Assembly (NCBI GenBank): GCA_035504095.1
Contig: DATJSN010000045.1
Coordinates: forward strand, 1 to 64,000
From: DATJSN01 sp035504095
Lineage (GTDB): Bacteria; Planctomycetota; Phycisphaerae; WQYP01
Direction: 5' to 3'
DNA: 64,000 nucleotides
Shown: positions 52,265 through 61,064 of the stretch, piece by piece
Numbering within the stretch: the first letter of the stretch is position 1
Layout of the letters: each line of letters begins with the position of its first letter
Translations under genes and position numbers: made by a program
The notes under the pieces: model-generated
Seen by the model: only the letters and a program-made list of their open reading frames with translations
Database searches by the model: none
What the model was told of the DNA's origin: nothing

Positions 52265-53185
52265 ATGGTAGGCGGATATAACAAACCTTTGTACATTTTG
52301 CCGTTCGATCATCGTCATTCCTATGGCGCGGAAGTGTTCGGCTATCACGACCCGCTTACACCAGCACAGATTGAAGATATCGCCCAAAGCAAAGCCGTGA
52401 TTTACGGAGGCTTTAAAGCGGCGCTTGAAGCCGGGGTATCCCGTCAATACGCGGGTATTCTCGTGGATGAAGAGTTCGGCGCCGCCATATTGGAAGACGC
52501 CTTTCATCATGGCTACATCATGGCGCTCTCCACGGAAAAAAGCGGTCAGCACGAATTCGACTTTGAATACGGCAACGATTTCGCCAAACATATTGAACGC
52601 TTCAATCCGACATTCGCTAAGGTCCTGGTTCGCTATAACCCGGACGGCGACGCAGAAATGAACAAAAGACAGGCCGACCGACTGAAAAAGCTTTCGCAAT
52701 ATCTCACCTCCACAAATCGGCACTTTATGTTTGAATTACTTGTTCCCGCTGAACCGCGACAGCTTGAACAACTCGGCGGTGACAAACAAAAATATGATCT
52801 TCAGTTGCGTCCGAAACTGATGGTTAAAGCAATTCAACAACTCCAGGACGCCGGGGTTGAACCGGATATATGGAAAATCGAGGGACTTGAAAGCCGCGAC
52901 GATTGCCGCGTCATCGTCGATATCGCCCGCCGTGGAGGTCGAAATGATGTCGGATGTATTGTTCTGGGCAGAGGCGAAAGCGAAGCCAAGGTGATCCAAT
53001 GGTTGAAAATCGCCGCCGGCGTACCGGGTTTTATTGGTTTTGCCGTCGGCCGGTCCAGCTTTTTACAATCCATTAAAGATTTGCGAGCGGGCAAAATTGA
53101 CCGGGGAATTGCGGTCTCTCACGTGGCGGAAAAATACCGTGAATGGGTTGATGTCTTTCAGAATGCTCAGAGAAATGCTTCGTGA
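52265..53185 (+). CDS. DUF2090-family aldolase-like protein
   Basis: 306 residues. ILPFDHRHSYGAEVFGY at the N terminus, AGILVDEEFGAAILEDA, LMVKAIQQLQDAGVEPDIWK and GFIGFAVGRSSFLQSI match DUF2090, a TIM-barrel family related to class I tagatose/fructose-bisphosphate aldolases. It is also found as the C-terminal part of some IolC fusion proteins. A lysine in KVLVRYNPDGD or PDIWKIEGL could form the Schiff base. Substrate is unknown. It sits between a HAD phosphatase and a GT2 gene that overlaps its stop by 4 bp. Confidence 0.8.
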   Translation: MVGGYNKPLYILPFDHRHSYGAEVFGYHDPLTPAQIEDIAQSKAVIYGGFKAALEAGVSRQYAGILVDEEFGAAILEDAFHHGYIMALSTEKSGQHEFDFEYGNDFAKHIERFNPTFAKVLVRYNPDGDAEMNKRQADRLKKLSQYLTSTNRHFMFELLVPAEPRQLEQLGGDKQKYDLQLRPKLMVKAIQQLQDAGVEPDIWKIEGLESRDDCRVIVDIARRGGRNDVGCIVLGRGESEAKVIQWLKIAAGVPGFIGFAVGRSSFLQSIKDLRAGKIDRGIAVSHVAEKYREWVDVFQNAQRNAS

Positions 53186-53946
53186 CAAAATCAGATCAAG
53201 CAGCTTTAGACAATCATGCTGCGGCCGCTTTACCGCCGAAGTTTTCCATCCTTATTCCCGCGCACAACGAAGAAAAATTCATCGGTAAATGCCTGGAGTC
53301 TATTCACGCTGCTGCCAGAGCGTACCCGCACCAGGTCGAAATCATTGTGGCGTTAAATCGCTGTACCGACCGAACCTCAGAAATAGCCGCATCCCTTGGC
53401 GCTGTTATTGTCGAGCAGCCTGAAAAAAGCATTGCCAAAACGCGCAATGCCGCCGCACGCGCCTCGCGCGGAGACATCATTGTTACCATTGACGCCGATT
53501 CCGTCATGTCCCCGGATATGCTGGTTCAAATTGATCAGGCCATCACCAGCGGTAAATTTATTGGCGGCGGCGTGAGGATTATGCCGGACCGTTATTCCCT
53601 GGGAATTCTTTTTACGGCGATTGTTCTTATTCCCATTCTTTTATTTCATCGTTTTTCCGGAGGATTATTCTGGTGCCGGCGTGAAACTTTTGAAACTCTT
53701 GGCGGCTTTGACGAAACCATGGTTTCGGTCGAAGACATCGATTTTTCCCGCCGATTGCGTCTTTATGGAAAATCCCGCGGCCTGCGTTTTACCACGCTTT
53801 GGAAACCTTATATCGTTACATCGACGCGCAAGGCCGATTACTTTGGGGATTGGCATTTGCTGCGCAACCCCGGCCTGGTTGTGCGTCTTTTGAGCGGTCG
53901 CGACCGCACCGCTGCCGACCAATATTACTACGATGTTCGGCGCTGA
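53182..53946 (+). CDS. Family 2 glycosyltransferase
   Basis: 254 residues of GT-A fold: FSILIPAHNEEKFIGKCLES, ALNRCTDRTSEIAASLGA and IIVTIDADSVMSPDML (DxD-like), then GGLFWCRRETFETLGGFDE and EDIDFSRRLRLYGKS. It starts with GTG overlapping the previous stop (GTGA). A hydrophobic segment (ILFTAIVLIPILLF) near residue 140 suggests membrane contact. With the HAD and DUF2090 genes it forms a three-gene operon that probably makes and transfers a sugar (inference). Confidence 0.88.
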   Translation: MTKSDQAALDNHAAAALPPKFSILIPAHNEEKFIGKCLESIHAAARAYPHQVEIIVALNRCTDRTSEIAASLGAVIVEQPEKSIAKTRNAAARASRGDIIVTIDADSVMSPDMLVQIDQAITSGKFIGGGVRIMPDRYSLGILFTAIVLIPILLFHRFSGGLFWCRRETFETLGGFDETMVSVEDIDFSRRLRLYGKSRGLRFTTLWKPYIVTSTRKADYFGDWHLLRNPGLVVRLLSGRDRTAADQYYYDVRR

Positions 53947-53961
53947 CGTATTGATTCCCCA

Positions 53962-55200
53962 CTACTGCGGCGGAAGATATAGATTAGCTATATTTGCCTG
54001 CACCTGGTCCTGCGGAATTTTAGACAGATATTCTGCATAACCCTTTTTGCCATAAGCATTTTGCGCTTCGAGCAAAAGTGGAATTAAAGTATCCGTGTCG
54101 ATTTTTGCCCTCTGCGAACGAGGCCATTTCTTTTCATAAAACGCATAAGGTAGAATGTAATCAAGTGCTTGTTGAATCCCTGCCCCGTCCTGAGTTTTAA
54201 AATGCCATAAGTCCACGCCGGCGCTACGCGCCAGATTCGCCAGGTCCGTCTGGGCGGTCAGGTTAAACAGACAATAACTCAACCCCTCATTGCGCACCTG
54301 TTCGAGTGGTTGCTCACCGTCGGGCTTAATTTGCCCGGGTATGCGTTTGGTCTGATCGTGCATAAAAATAGCTTTGGCTTCGTCTGTTTTGCCTAAATAA
54401 AGTAAAAGCGCTGCTTCCTGAACGTTAATCCATGTCCCGTGATTATTTTCTGCGCTGCGTTCGGCCTTGGCGTTGGGGCTGGTATCCAGCCATGAATCAT
54501 AAGCCTCTAACCACGTATGCATTTGTTGTGCGTCCTGGTTGCTCCAACCCGGGGCGTCGTTTAACAATCCCAACGCGTCGACAAGCTGGTACATCCAGCG
54601 AAATTCAATAAGCCCTTCGCCGCGAATCGTATTATCCCCAAGCACTAACTGCGCCGCTTTCATGTTTGGATTCATCCGTGTTGCCGGGTCCAGAAACCAA
54701 ACTCGCAATAATTCTCCCGCATGTTCGGAATACGCTGCATTTCCCGTAAACCAGTAAGCTAGTGCAAGTCTGTATATGGCGGGTATCACCTTCTGAAAGC
54801 GCGGTGAGTCTCCCTGATTGATCACGGCGTGGTCGTAATATCCGTCCCGGCGAATGTAAGGCAAGCCATTGGGTGTATTGGGGTTCGGCCAGTAATAGTC
54901 GGCATACGAAACATAATCGTGTTTATCGCCTGATGGGCCTGCCTTGGGTTTGTCCATCACTGAAAGAGGTTTTATGTCCAAATCCTGATTGGCCTGATCG
55001 ATTAGCGACTGCAAAGCCGATTCCAGCGCCGGGTCTTTTTGTTCTAAACGGTTGCGGACATCAACCAATGCCTGCGGACTTATTGAAAACACCCGTGGCA
55101 ACTCAACAGGCGTCTGGCTATCCCCCATTGCGGGTGTGAACGCGAAAAGAAGCGAAATCGCCAGCAATAGGATTAACCCGAGAAGAAATTTTTTGAGCAT
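53962..55200 (-). CDS. Alginate-lyase-family protein, exported
   Basis: 412 residues with a signal peptide (LGLILLLAISLLFAFTPAMG). The alginate lyase (PF05426) pattern is HDYVSYADYYWPNPNTPNGL near residue 95, LALAYWFTGNAAYSEHAGE, FRWMYQLVDALGLL and the catalytic-type AENNHGTWINVQ (Asn-His). Later come QVRNEGLSYCLFNL and PYAFYEKKWPRSQ. It would cleave a uronate polymer, or bind one, in the periplasm or outside. Fold assignment is good; alginate itself is not proven. Confidence 0.88.
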   Translation of the reverse strand: MLKKFLLGLILLLAISLLFAFTPAMGDSQTPVELPRVFSISPQALVDVRNRLEQKDPALESALQSLIDQANQDLDIKPLSVMDKPKAGPSGDKHDYVSYADYYWPNPNTPNGLPYIRRDGYYDHAVINQGDSPRFQKVIPAIYRLALAYWFTGNAAYSEHAGELLRVWFLDPATRMNPNMKAAQLVLGDNTIRGEGLIEFRWMYQLVDALGLLNDAPGWSNQDAQQMHTWLEAYDSWLDTSPNAKAERSAENNHGTWINVQEAALLLYLGKTDEAKAIFMHDQTKRIPGQIKPDGEQPLEQVRNEGLSYCLFNLTAQTDLANLARSAGVDLWHFKTQDGAGIQQALDYILPYAFYEKKWPRSQRAKIDTDTLIPLLLEAQNAYGKKGYAEYLSKIPQDQVQANIANLYLPPQ

Positions 55201-55305
55201 GTATATTCCTTAAACCATTAGCCCACCTATATAACGCCGAATAGGCAATCTTATTATTGTACTTTTAGCCTTTCTACTTTTAAATTATTACTCCAATCCG
55301 GTCCC

Positions 55306-55334
55306 TTGGACTCGCCCAGGCCTATTCGTATAAT
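55306..55334 (+). promoter_or_regulatory. Sigma70-like promoter of the 134-residue gene
   Basis: TTGGAC (55306-55311) and a perfect TATAAT (55329-55334) are 17 bp apart, pointing at the gene starting at 55365. Transcription would begin just before the tip sequence at 55349. Confidence 0.7.
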
Positions 55335-55348
55335 CTGCTCTGGTTTTT

Positions 55349-55362
55349 TTGTTAGAGGTTCT
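55349..55362. repeat. Lone 14-bp tip sequence of the foldback element family, next to a start codon
   Basis: TTGTTAGAGGTTCT differs by one base from the copy at 41070. It ends two bases before the ATG at 55365, so its AGAGG acts as the apparent ribosome binding site. No partner arm is nearby. Confidence 0.5.
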
Positions 55363-55364
55363 AG

Positions 55365-55769
55365 ATGAAATTTATTGTCGAAGAAGTTAAGCCTGGATTC
55401 ATCACACTCAACGCTCCGGGCACAAATTATCGCAACACATTCAAATGGGCCGGCACACAGATGCCCGAGGTCGGCAAAAAAATATTTGGAACTATTTACG
55501 CCGTGGCCCGAAAAATTGAAGAAGTCAGCGACGGCGGCAACTATGTGGAGCCCCTTTTTGGCCTGCCGCGTCGCATGCAGGGACTGGTATTGTCTCAGGA
55601 CACGCTGAAAAACGAGTTATTGGTATTGGTTGGTTATCAGGTCCGCGTAACTGTTCCTGCAACCCAGAATGCTGGTGATTTTGCCGTCGGTTCGCGCGTC
55701 GGCTGGGATAACGCCGAACAACCGTCATTTATGGCTGAAGCATCCGACGCAATAACCACCGGCGCATAA
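55365..55769 (+). CDS. Small cytoplasmic protein of unknown function
   Basis: 134 residues, not recognised. It is beta-rich, with no signal peptide, transmembrane segment or cysteine. It begins MKFIVEEVKPGFITLNAPGT and contains FGTIYAVARKIEEVSDGG and LLVLVGYQVRVTVPATQ. The strand pattern could be a small beta-barrel (OB-like), but that is only a guess. A good promoter lies directly upstream, and tRNA-Gly follows 50 bp after the stop. Confidence 0.7.
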   Translation: MKFIVEEVKPGFITLNAPGTNYRNTFKWAGTQMPEVGKKIFGTIYAVARKIEEVSDGGNYVEPLFGLPRRMQGLVLSQDTLKNELLVLVGYQVRVTVPATQNAGDFAVGSRVGWDNAEQPSFMAEASDAITTGA

Positions 55770-55819
55770 ATTCGTCGCGGTGCAGAATCAACCTGCCAAT
55801 GCTAGAATATTGCCTGAAC

Positions 55820-55891
55820 GCGGGCGTAACTCAATGGCAGAGTGCCAGCCTTCCAAGCTGGCTGTTGTGGGTTCGAGTCCCATCGCCCGCT
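55820..55891 (+). tRNA. tRNA-Gly (anticodon TCC)
   Basis: 72 nt. The acceptor stem GCGGGCG/CGCCCGC is perfect, the D arm is ACTC-loop-GAGT, the anticodon arm CCAGC-CTTCCAA-GCTGG with TCC in the loop, the variable loop short, and the T arm contains TTCGAGT. The discriminator base is T and CCA is not encoded. TAGAAT at 55803-55808 could be its -10 box. Confidence 0.95.
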
Positions 55892-56005
55892 TTAAATTGA
55901 CACTTCTGTACTGCAGTTTTTTGACAGAATTGTGAAATAACCTAGAATTCATTTTTCGCATCTTCGCATTACTTCGCGTCGAAGATCGCCCGGATCCACT
56001 AAAAA

Positions 56006-57679
56006 ATGGAAATCGGTGTGGCAATTTACCAGGAACATACTCCAAGTTTTGCAGACAAGTTAGCCACACGGCAATCTGCCGTTCTGAACTCTCCTTCCAA
56101 CCTTTTTTTCGGCGGCCGATTTGACCGTGTGTGTGACTGGTGGGTCATAGCGTTGCTTATTATGGCAGTGTCTTGGCGGCTTATCGCATTTTTCCTGCGC
56201 ATGCCAATGTGGGGCGATGAAGCCATGCTCGATCTGAACATTATGAATCGCAGCCTCTCCCAAATGCTTCGCCCGTTGGATTACGGCCAGGTGGCGCCGC
56301 CGTTGTTTCTAATTGGCGAATGGTTGATGCAGCATATCTTCGGTTCTTCGGAATTTGCCGTACGGCTCTTGCCGCTGGCGGCTGGACTCGCGGCAGTGGT
56401 CATCTTTTGGCAATGGAGCCGGATGCTTCTCGGTTCATTAGGAACGTTAATCGCCGTAGGTTTTTTTGCTCTGGGTTATTACCTGGTGCGGCACAGTGTC
56501 GAGATGAAGCCTTATTCAATGGACCAATTCGCCTCGTTGTGCCTTTATTTTCTTGGTACGGCATGGCTGATTAAACCCAAACCGTTTTATCTACTCGCAG
56601 CCGCGGTTTTGATGCCGATTTTGTTCGGACTCTCTTATCCTGTGGTCTTTGTCGCCGGCGGTTTATGCCTGGCCGTGGTGGTGGAATTATTAAAAAACCG
56701 CTCCATTGCTAACTGGTTTGCATGGTTCATTTATACCGTCGCCACACTGATTAGTTTTCTGGCCGTGCTGAAAATTGCCGGCGAAGGCCAATATCAACAA
56801 ACCGCACCGGCCATGCTGGCGTACTGGCAGGACTCTTTCCCGCCTCATAATCCATTCAGGTTTGTGATCTGGCTTATAAACATCCATACGGGCAACATGT
56901 TTGCCTATCCTGTGGGCGGTAGAAACGGCGGCAGCACTGCGACTTTTCTTTTATTCCTGGTGGGTTTGGCGGTTTTTTACCAACGCAAAAGAAAATTCCT
57001 GGTTTTATTGCTTGCACCTTTTGCTCTTACTTTTATTGCCGCTGTAATGCAGCGTTATCCCTATGGAGGAAGCGACCGCGTAGCTCAACATCTTGCTCCA
57101 GTGATCTGCCTTTTGGCCGGTGCAGGCGTTGCCTCTCTGGTGGAATGGTTTGTGCAGCGAAAAGACTGGATCAGTGCAACGCCCTATGTTGCCGGTATTC
57201 TGTTCATGATTGTGGGAATAATTGGCATAACCAAAGACATTATTCACCCATATAAAACGCCTGCGGACCAGAAAGCCCGGCAGATTGTCGAAAATGTTTT
57301 ATCGTTGCAACGCGGCGGCAGTGGCGTTGCAGTGCTTCAGCGGCAATCCGCTGTTCCGGTCAACTTTCAGCTTTATTTGCGCTGGTCTGGAAATGGAATC
57401 ATTTGGAATGCTCTGGCCGATCAGACTTGGACGTACATGCCAACCCCGCACTGGGTCGAATTGAATTTCGATTCAAACTTAAGCGGTAACGCGCTTTTGC
57501 CTCAGTCAAATAACGCTCAGGACATATGGCAAGTTACCGGCCAGGATACATGGTACGTGCAAATCGGGCCACAGCAGTACGGCCCTACGTTTTGCCAGGC
57601 GGTTTATTTGACCAAAGGCTTAGCGGCTTCAAATTCAGCCGCAACAACGACAAATGAGCCTTCGCTACAGCCTCAATAA
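56006..57679 (+). CDS. Polytopic membrane protein, GT39/ArnT-like glycosyltransferase
   Basis: 557 residues with about ten hydrophobic segments (VIALLIMAVSWRLIAFFL, LLPLAAGLAAVVIFW, AAVLMPILFGLSYPVVFVAG, VAGILFMIVGIIGI). After the first helix, MPMWGDEAMLDLNIMNRSL holds the acidic motif of GT-C dolichyl/undecaprenyl-phosphate-sugar transferases, and HSVEMKPYSMDQF is also typical. The C terminus is periplasmic. It would transfer a lipid-linked sugar outside the inner membrane; the acceptor is unknown. Confidence 0.75.
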   Translation: MEIGVAIYQEHTPSFADKLATRQSAVLNSPSNLFFGGRFDRVCDWWVIALLIMAVSWRLIAFFLRMPMWGDEAMLDLNIMNRSLSQMLRPLDYGQVAPPLFLIGEWLMQHIFGSSEFAVRLLPLAAGLAAVVIFWQWSRMLLGSLGTLIAVGFFALGYYLVRHSVEMKPYSMDQFASLCLYFLGTAWLIKPKPFYLLAAAVLMPILFGLSYPVVFVAGGLCLAVVVELLKNRSIANWFAWFIYTVATLISFLAVLKIAGEGQYQQTAPAMLAYWQDSFPPHNPFRFVIWLINIHTGNMFAYPVGGRNGGSTATFLLFLVGLAVFYQRKRKFLVLLLAPFALTFIAAVMQRYPYGGSDRVAQHLAPVICLLAGAGVASLVEWFVQRKDWISATPYVAGILFMIVGIIGITKDIIHPYKTPADQKARQIVENVLSLQRGGSGVAVLQRQSAVPVNFQLYLRWSGNGIIWNALADQTWTYMPTPHWVELNFDSNLSGNALLPQSNNAQDIWQVTGQDTWYVQIGPQQYGPTFCQAVYLTKGLAASNSAATTTNEPSLQPQ

Positions 57680-57716
57680 AAATATAAAGCAGTAGACAAT
57701 TCCGTCGCGGCAACCG

Positions 57717-60065
57717 TCACGCAGCCACAAACGAAACCGCCCATTGCACTTCCCGACTTACCGGAGATTCAATTGTCACCCGCGTCCAGAAGCCGGCTTC
57801 CGCGTGCGAAATTTTTACGCCCGCTGCCGTATCCGCCGATGAAACAACGACTGAAGCAACTGGCGCGCTGGCCTGACCGTTTTTCGTTAAAACTACTAAC
57901 TCGGGCGCCGGTTGTGAAATGCGCAATTCATAAGCCGATCCGCCTACTACTTTGCTGGTTCCGCTGAGCGTGTTAGTTTCCGGATTCCATTGTTCACTCA
58001 CCAGGTCGACCGCCCCCTGTGTGACGTGACGGGACGTGCTGATCAGTTGCGGATTCTTTGTCCGTGGCCTAATCGCCATTACCAGACACGTTCGCCCCGG
58101 CAGATCAAATGTCCAGCTATTTAAACCGCTGATCGGTTTATTGCCCCAGAAATCAAAAGCGTCATAGACTGCGTTAGGGTCCAACCCCGCCGCTGCTGGA
58201 TCAACTTGTGCCGTCCAGTGTCCGCTGCTCCAGTTGAACAAACCCAGAACGTAATGGACCTCATCGTCGACTTTATAAGTTAACATCCAAATCCGCGCCG
58301 GATCATTATCAAACAGGTCCACTGGGCGGACCGTTTTGAATTGATGCGAAGGCATCATGCAGCGCAGTGCGTCGATGCGTTCCTGCGTGTATTCCAGCAT
58401 CCAGTCACTGGTAGTGTGATGGGCGCTAAGCAACGTCACCCATGAGCCATAACACAAAAACTCGTTCATCGGAACCGAAAGTCGGGCGTAAATCGGATCA
58501 GGATCGTTCCACCATACGCGCCCGTTAAGAAAATACAGATGCGAACCGGCGTGTGTTCCATGCTGAATATTGGCCCATTTGGATGTGTTGTCCGGCCCGA
58601 TGCGCATCGCGTCGACCAACCCCAGCTCCATGCCCAGCGAACGCTCATTTTGAGGCAAACAACACCCGAGGATAAATGTATCTGGTCCGGCGGCCTCACG
58701 AATTGTCTTAAGTCCCAGCCGTGCCGCCTGCATATTGGACATGGTTTTGTCCTTGAATACCGCGTCGCCGAAGTTGTCCTCGTAATAAGCTTGATTCGCA
58801 ATTTGATGAGAATAATCCTGCAGACATGCCAACCCTGTATATTGGCCGTCGATTTTCAGATAACCATACCCCCACTTATTCATCGCCTGACTGATAAACC
58901 CTGCGACATAATCCCGTGCTTTACTGTACGTCATGTCCAGGCATGTGCCGCCCCAATAAGTGTCATATACCGAACCATCTTCCCGGCGAACCACCAGGTC
59001 CAGCTTGTCTGCGAATATTGGATCCTGATAATCAATCGCGAACGGCAGCATCCATATTCCCGGCAGCAGTCCCAGCGCCGCGATCTTATCCGCCACCGGT
59101 TTCATGCCCGCCGCATACGGCCCTTTGGGATTCACATGATAAAAATCCATCGCCGGCCAGCCGTTGCGCTTCTGGCCGTTTTGCCAGTGATCGTCAATTT
59201 GCACAAAACTGAACCCAAACGGGGCAAAATTTTTGGCGGCATATTCAGCGATTTGCTGCAGATGTTCCGGATCGGAAGCGGCGCCATGTTTATCCGAATA
59301 CCACGTGCAATATCCCGGAGCATGTGGCTTAAGTTTGACCCCGTTAATCAAGGCAAACTGATCTGCCCAGGTTTCCAGGCCATCGCGTACATCGTCAAAC
59401 CAGCCGATCGCCCACCAGTCCCCGCCGAATTCATCCAATGTAGGCGGAATCGCACTGCCGTAATCGTTACGCAATTTTAGTACAATTTTGCCGCCTTCCA
59501 CTCTTGGAAATATCACGCCGCTGGCGGCGTCTATTCTGATCAGACCCGCCACTACGCCGCTTCGTGAGACTGGATCGGCGACTGTTGTTACCACGTGTTG
59601 GCCCGGATTGTTCGCCGGATCATAAAGTCCGCCTGCCCCTAGTCCTTTGGTCGACGCCTCAAGACTTAATTTCGCCTCAAATACGCTCACCCGATGTCCC
59701 GGCATGATCACGTCGGAGTTGCGCGGATCGCGGCGAATAAAAACAAACGGAACATCCTGGGCAATAACAATCCAGTTTTCTCCCGGCGAAATTTTCAACA
59801 CTTTTCCCGGACCAAATGGCGAATCCGCGCCCAGATCAACGATGCTGCACGACCCTGCTCCGGGCTGCATAAACAACCCCGATGCGAATGGACTTAAATC
59901 GGCAGCCAATGTCAGCATGCCCGTGGTCGTATCCATGCCGGCAAATACTTTGCCGTTGCTGATGATGCTCACCGGTGAATCAGTCTGTGCGTAAAGTTTG
60001 GCAGGAATGCTCGCCGCCCCCGCCGATACCAGCAAGGTTCCTACAAATTCGCGACGTGTGAACAT
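57717..60065 (-). CDS. Tat-exported GH36-like glycoside hydrolase
   Basis: 782 residues from ATG 60065; the frame is open 57 codons upstream but that is inside foldback element B. It begins MFTRREFVGTLLVSAGAAS, a twin-arginine signal. The central barrel has GYCTWYSDKHG, FSFVQIDDHWQNG, LLPGIWMLPFAIDYQD, GYGYLKIDGQY (likely nucleophile Asp) and LVDAMRIGPDNTSKW (likely acid/base Asp), as in alpha-galactosidase-like GH36/GH31-clan enzymes. An N-terminal beta-sandwich and a C-terminal beta domain flank it. It is probably a periplasmic alpha-galactosidase-like enzyme; exact specificity is unknown. Confidence 0.82.
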   Translation of the reverse strand: MFTRREFVGTLLVSAGAASIPAKLYAQTDSPVSIISNGKVFAGMDTTTGMLTLAADLSPFASGLFMQPGAGSCSIVDLGADSPFGPGKVLKISPGENWIVIAQDVPFVFIRRDPRNSDVIMPGHRVSVFEAKLSLEASTKGLGAGGLYDPANNPGQHVVTTVADPVSRSGVVAGLIRIDAASGVIFPRVEGGKIVLKLRNDYGSAIPPTLDEFGGDWWAIGWFDDVRDGLETWADQFALINGVKLKPHAPGYCTWYSDKHGAASDPEHLQQIAEYAAKNFAPFGFSFVQIDDHWQNGQKRNGWPAMDFYHVNPKGPYAAGMKPVADKIAALGLLPGIWMLPFAIDYQDPIFADKLDLVVRREDGSVYDTYWGGTCLDMTYSKARDYVAGFISQAMNKWGYGYLKIDGQYTGLACLQDYSHQIANQAYYEDNFGDAVFKDKTMSNMQAARLGLKTIREAAGPDTFILGCCLPQNERSLGMELGLVDAMRIGPDNTSKWANIQHGTHAGSHLYFLNGRVWWNDPDPIYARLSVPMNEFLCYGSWVTLLSAHHTTSDWMLEYTQERIDALRCMMPSHQFKTVRPVDLFDNDPARIWMLTYKVDDEVHYVLGLFNWSSGHWTAQVDPAAAGLDPNAVYDAFDFWGNKPISGLNSWTFDLPGRTCLVMAIRPRTKNPQLISTSRHVTQGAVDLVSEQWNPETNTLSGTSKVVGGSAYELRISQPAPELVVLTKNGQASAPVASVVVSSADTAAGVKISHAEAGFWTRVTIESPVSREVQWAVSFVAA

Positions 60066-60069
60066 AGTA

Positions 60070-60349
60070 AGAGCCTCTAACAACATAAGCCGGGAGCCGC
60101 GTTGGGCCGCAAATGGCCCAGATGCAAGGCGGAGGCCCGAAGCCGTATCCGAAGGATGATACAACGAGGGCCGACAACGCCGCAGATGGGCCATTTGCGA
60201 CCCAACCCTTCGGGACGCGGTGCCTTTCGGCCCCATACGGCGTCGCTTCTCCTCGCTGTATTGTATTCTAATACTTGCATCGTCGAAGCTCCTTGTCTGG
60301 GACCCAAATGCCCAGCGTCGCGGCCCCGCCTTATGTTGTTAAAGGCTCT
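60070..60349. repeat. 280-bp foldback element, copy B
   Basis: The ends are AGAGCCTCTAACAACATAAG (60070-60089) and its near-exact inverse (60330-60349, one mismatch). Arms 60101-60125 and 60182-60206 are complementary at 22 of 25 positions. CCCTTCGGG at 60206-60214 gives a C(UUCG)G hairpin, and GTATT ... AATAC (about 60258-60274) another. The outer arms also pair over about 75 bp each. The left tip lies 4 bp before the start of the GH36-like gene. The 378-bp gap to the next plus gene is otherwise empty. Confidence 0.7.
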
Positions 60350-60443
60350 AACCCTCCTCGTGGACCGCCATTTAAATAAAACTTACCATTCATCATCTGC
60401 CGCTGCCAGTGATTTAATGGCGTTATTCCAGTAACATAACGTC

Positions 60444-61055
60444 ATGACCACCGGGCTATTACAAAATCAAACCTGGGACGTCGGCCGCACTGCCGGTCTA
60501 TGTTCTGCTTGCTCAATGACCCTTACACCAGGCACGACGTGTTGGGCTGCTTTGGTGGAATTACCTAAATCCGGCGGCAGTGCTAATACCGCCGACGCCA
60601 ACAAGGATAAACCCATCAGCCCCTGGCAACGCCTCGACTTCTGCCAGGCCTGCTGGTCTGCCGGCAAACGCCCCGCGCCGCCATTGGATATGTTTTCATT
60701 TTGGAAAACCATCACGCCCGAGCCGGAGAAAAAACGCCGGATTTTTGTTGACGATTCCGTACTCATGGATCTGTTTAATCGTCTCGTCGATCGCACCGAT
60801 ATGACGGACATCCGTTTTCGTTTTGTTCTGGCGCTCCTGCTGATGCGCAAAAAATTACTTAAATACGAGGGAATTGAAACACTGCCGACCGATATGGCCG
60901 AACGCTTTAAAGAATTAACTCCTCAGCCGGAACTCTGGAAAATGTTTCCCCGCCAGAGCGATTTTTCTGTTATGGTTGTCAATCCTCACCTGACTCCTGA
61001 GCAGATCAGTCAGGTATCTGAGCAGCTTTCTACAATCCTTGCCGAAGAAGTTTAA
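60444..61055 (+). CDS. Zinc-ribbon-like protein of unknown function
   Basis: 203 residues. Cys20, Cys23 and Cys33, then Cys67 and Cys70 (FCQACW), look like a zinc site. The middle is helical (DLFNRLVDRTDMTDIRFRFV, ALLLMRKKLLKYEGIE). The C terminus has VVNPHLTPEQISQVSEQLST. No signal peptide, so cytoplasmic. The family is not recognised. The 3' end of the gene is duplicated in degenerate form at 62454-62525. The acyltransferase gene follows 9 bp later. Confidence 0.65.
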   Translation: MTTGLLQNQTWDVGRTAGLCSACSMTLTPGTTCWAALVELPKSGGSANTADANKDKPISPWQRLDFCQACWSAGKRPAPPLDMFSFWKTITPEPEKKRRIFVDDSVLMDLFNRLVDRTDMTDIRFRFVLALLLMRKKLLKYEGIETLPTDMAERFKELTPQPELWKMFPRQSDFSVMVVNPHLTPEQISQVSEQLSTILAEEV

Positions 61056-61064
61056 TGTCACTGT

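Noticed and set aside
55788..56069. Minus-strand open frame overlapping the tRNA-Gly gene
   Set aside because: Its peptide includes the known spurious translation of tRNA-Gly (GLEPTTASLEGWHSAIELRP); the tRNA explains it.
60077..60307. Minus-strand frame in element B sharing peptide pieces with one in element A (24173-24415)
   Set aside because: The shared YNTARRSDA-like words come from conserved element blocks; the frames differ in length and ends and lack start signals, so they are shadows of the repeat.
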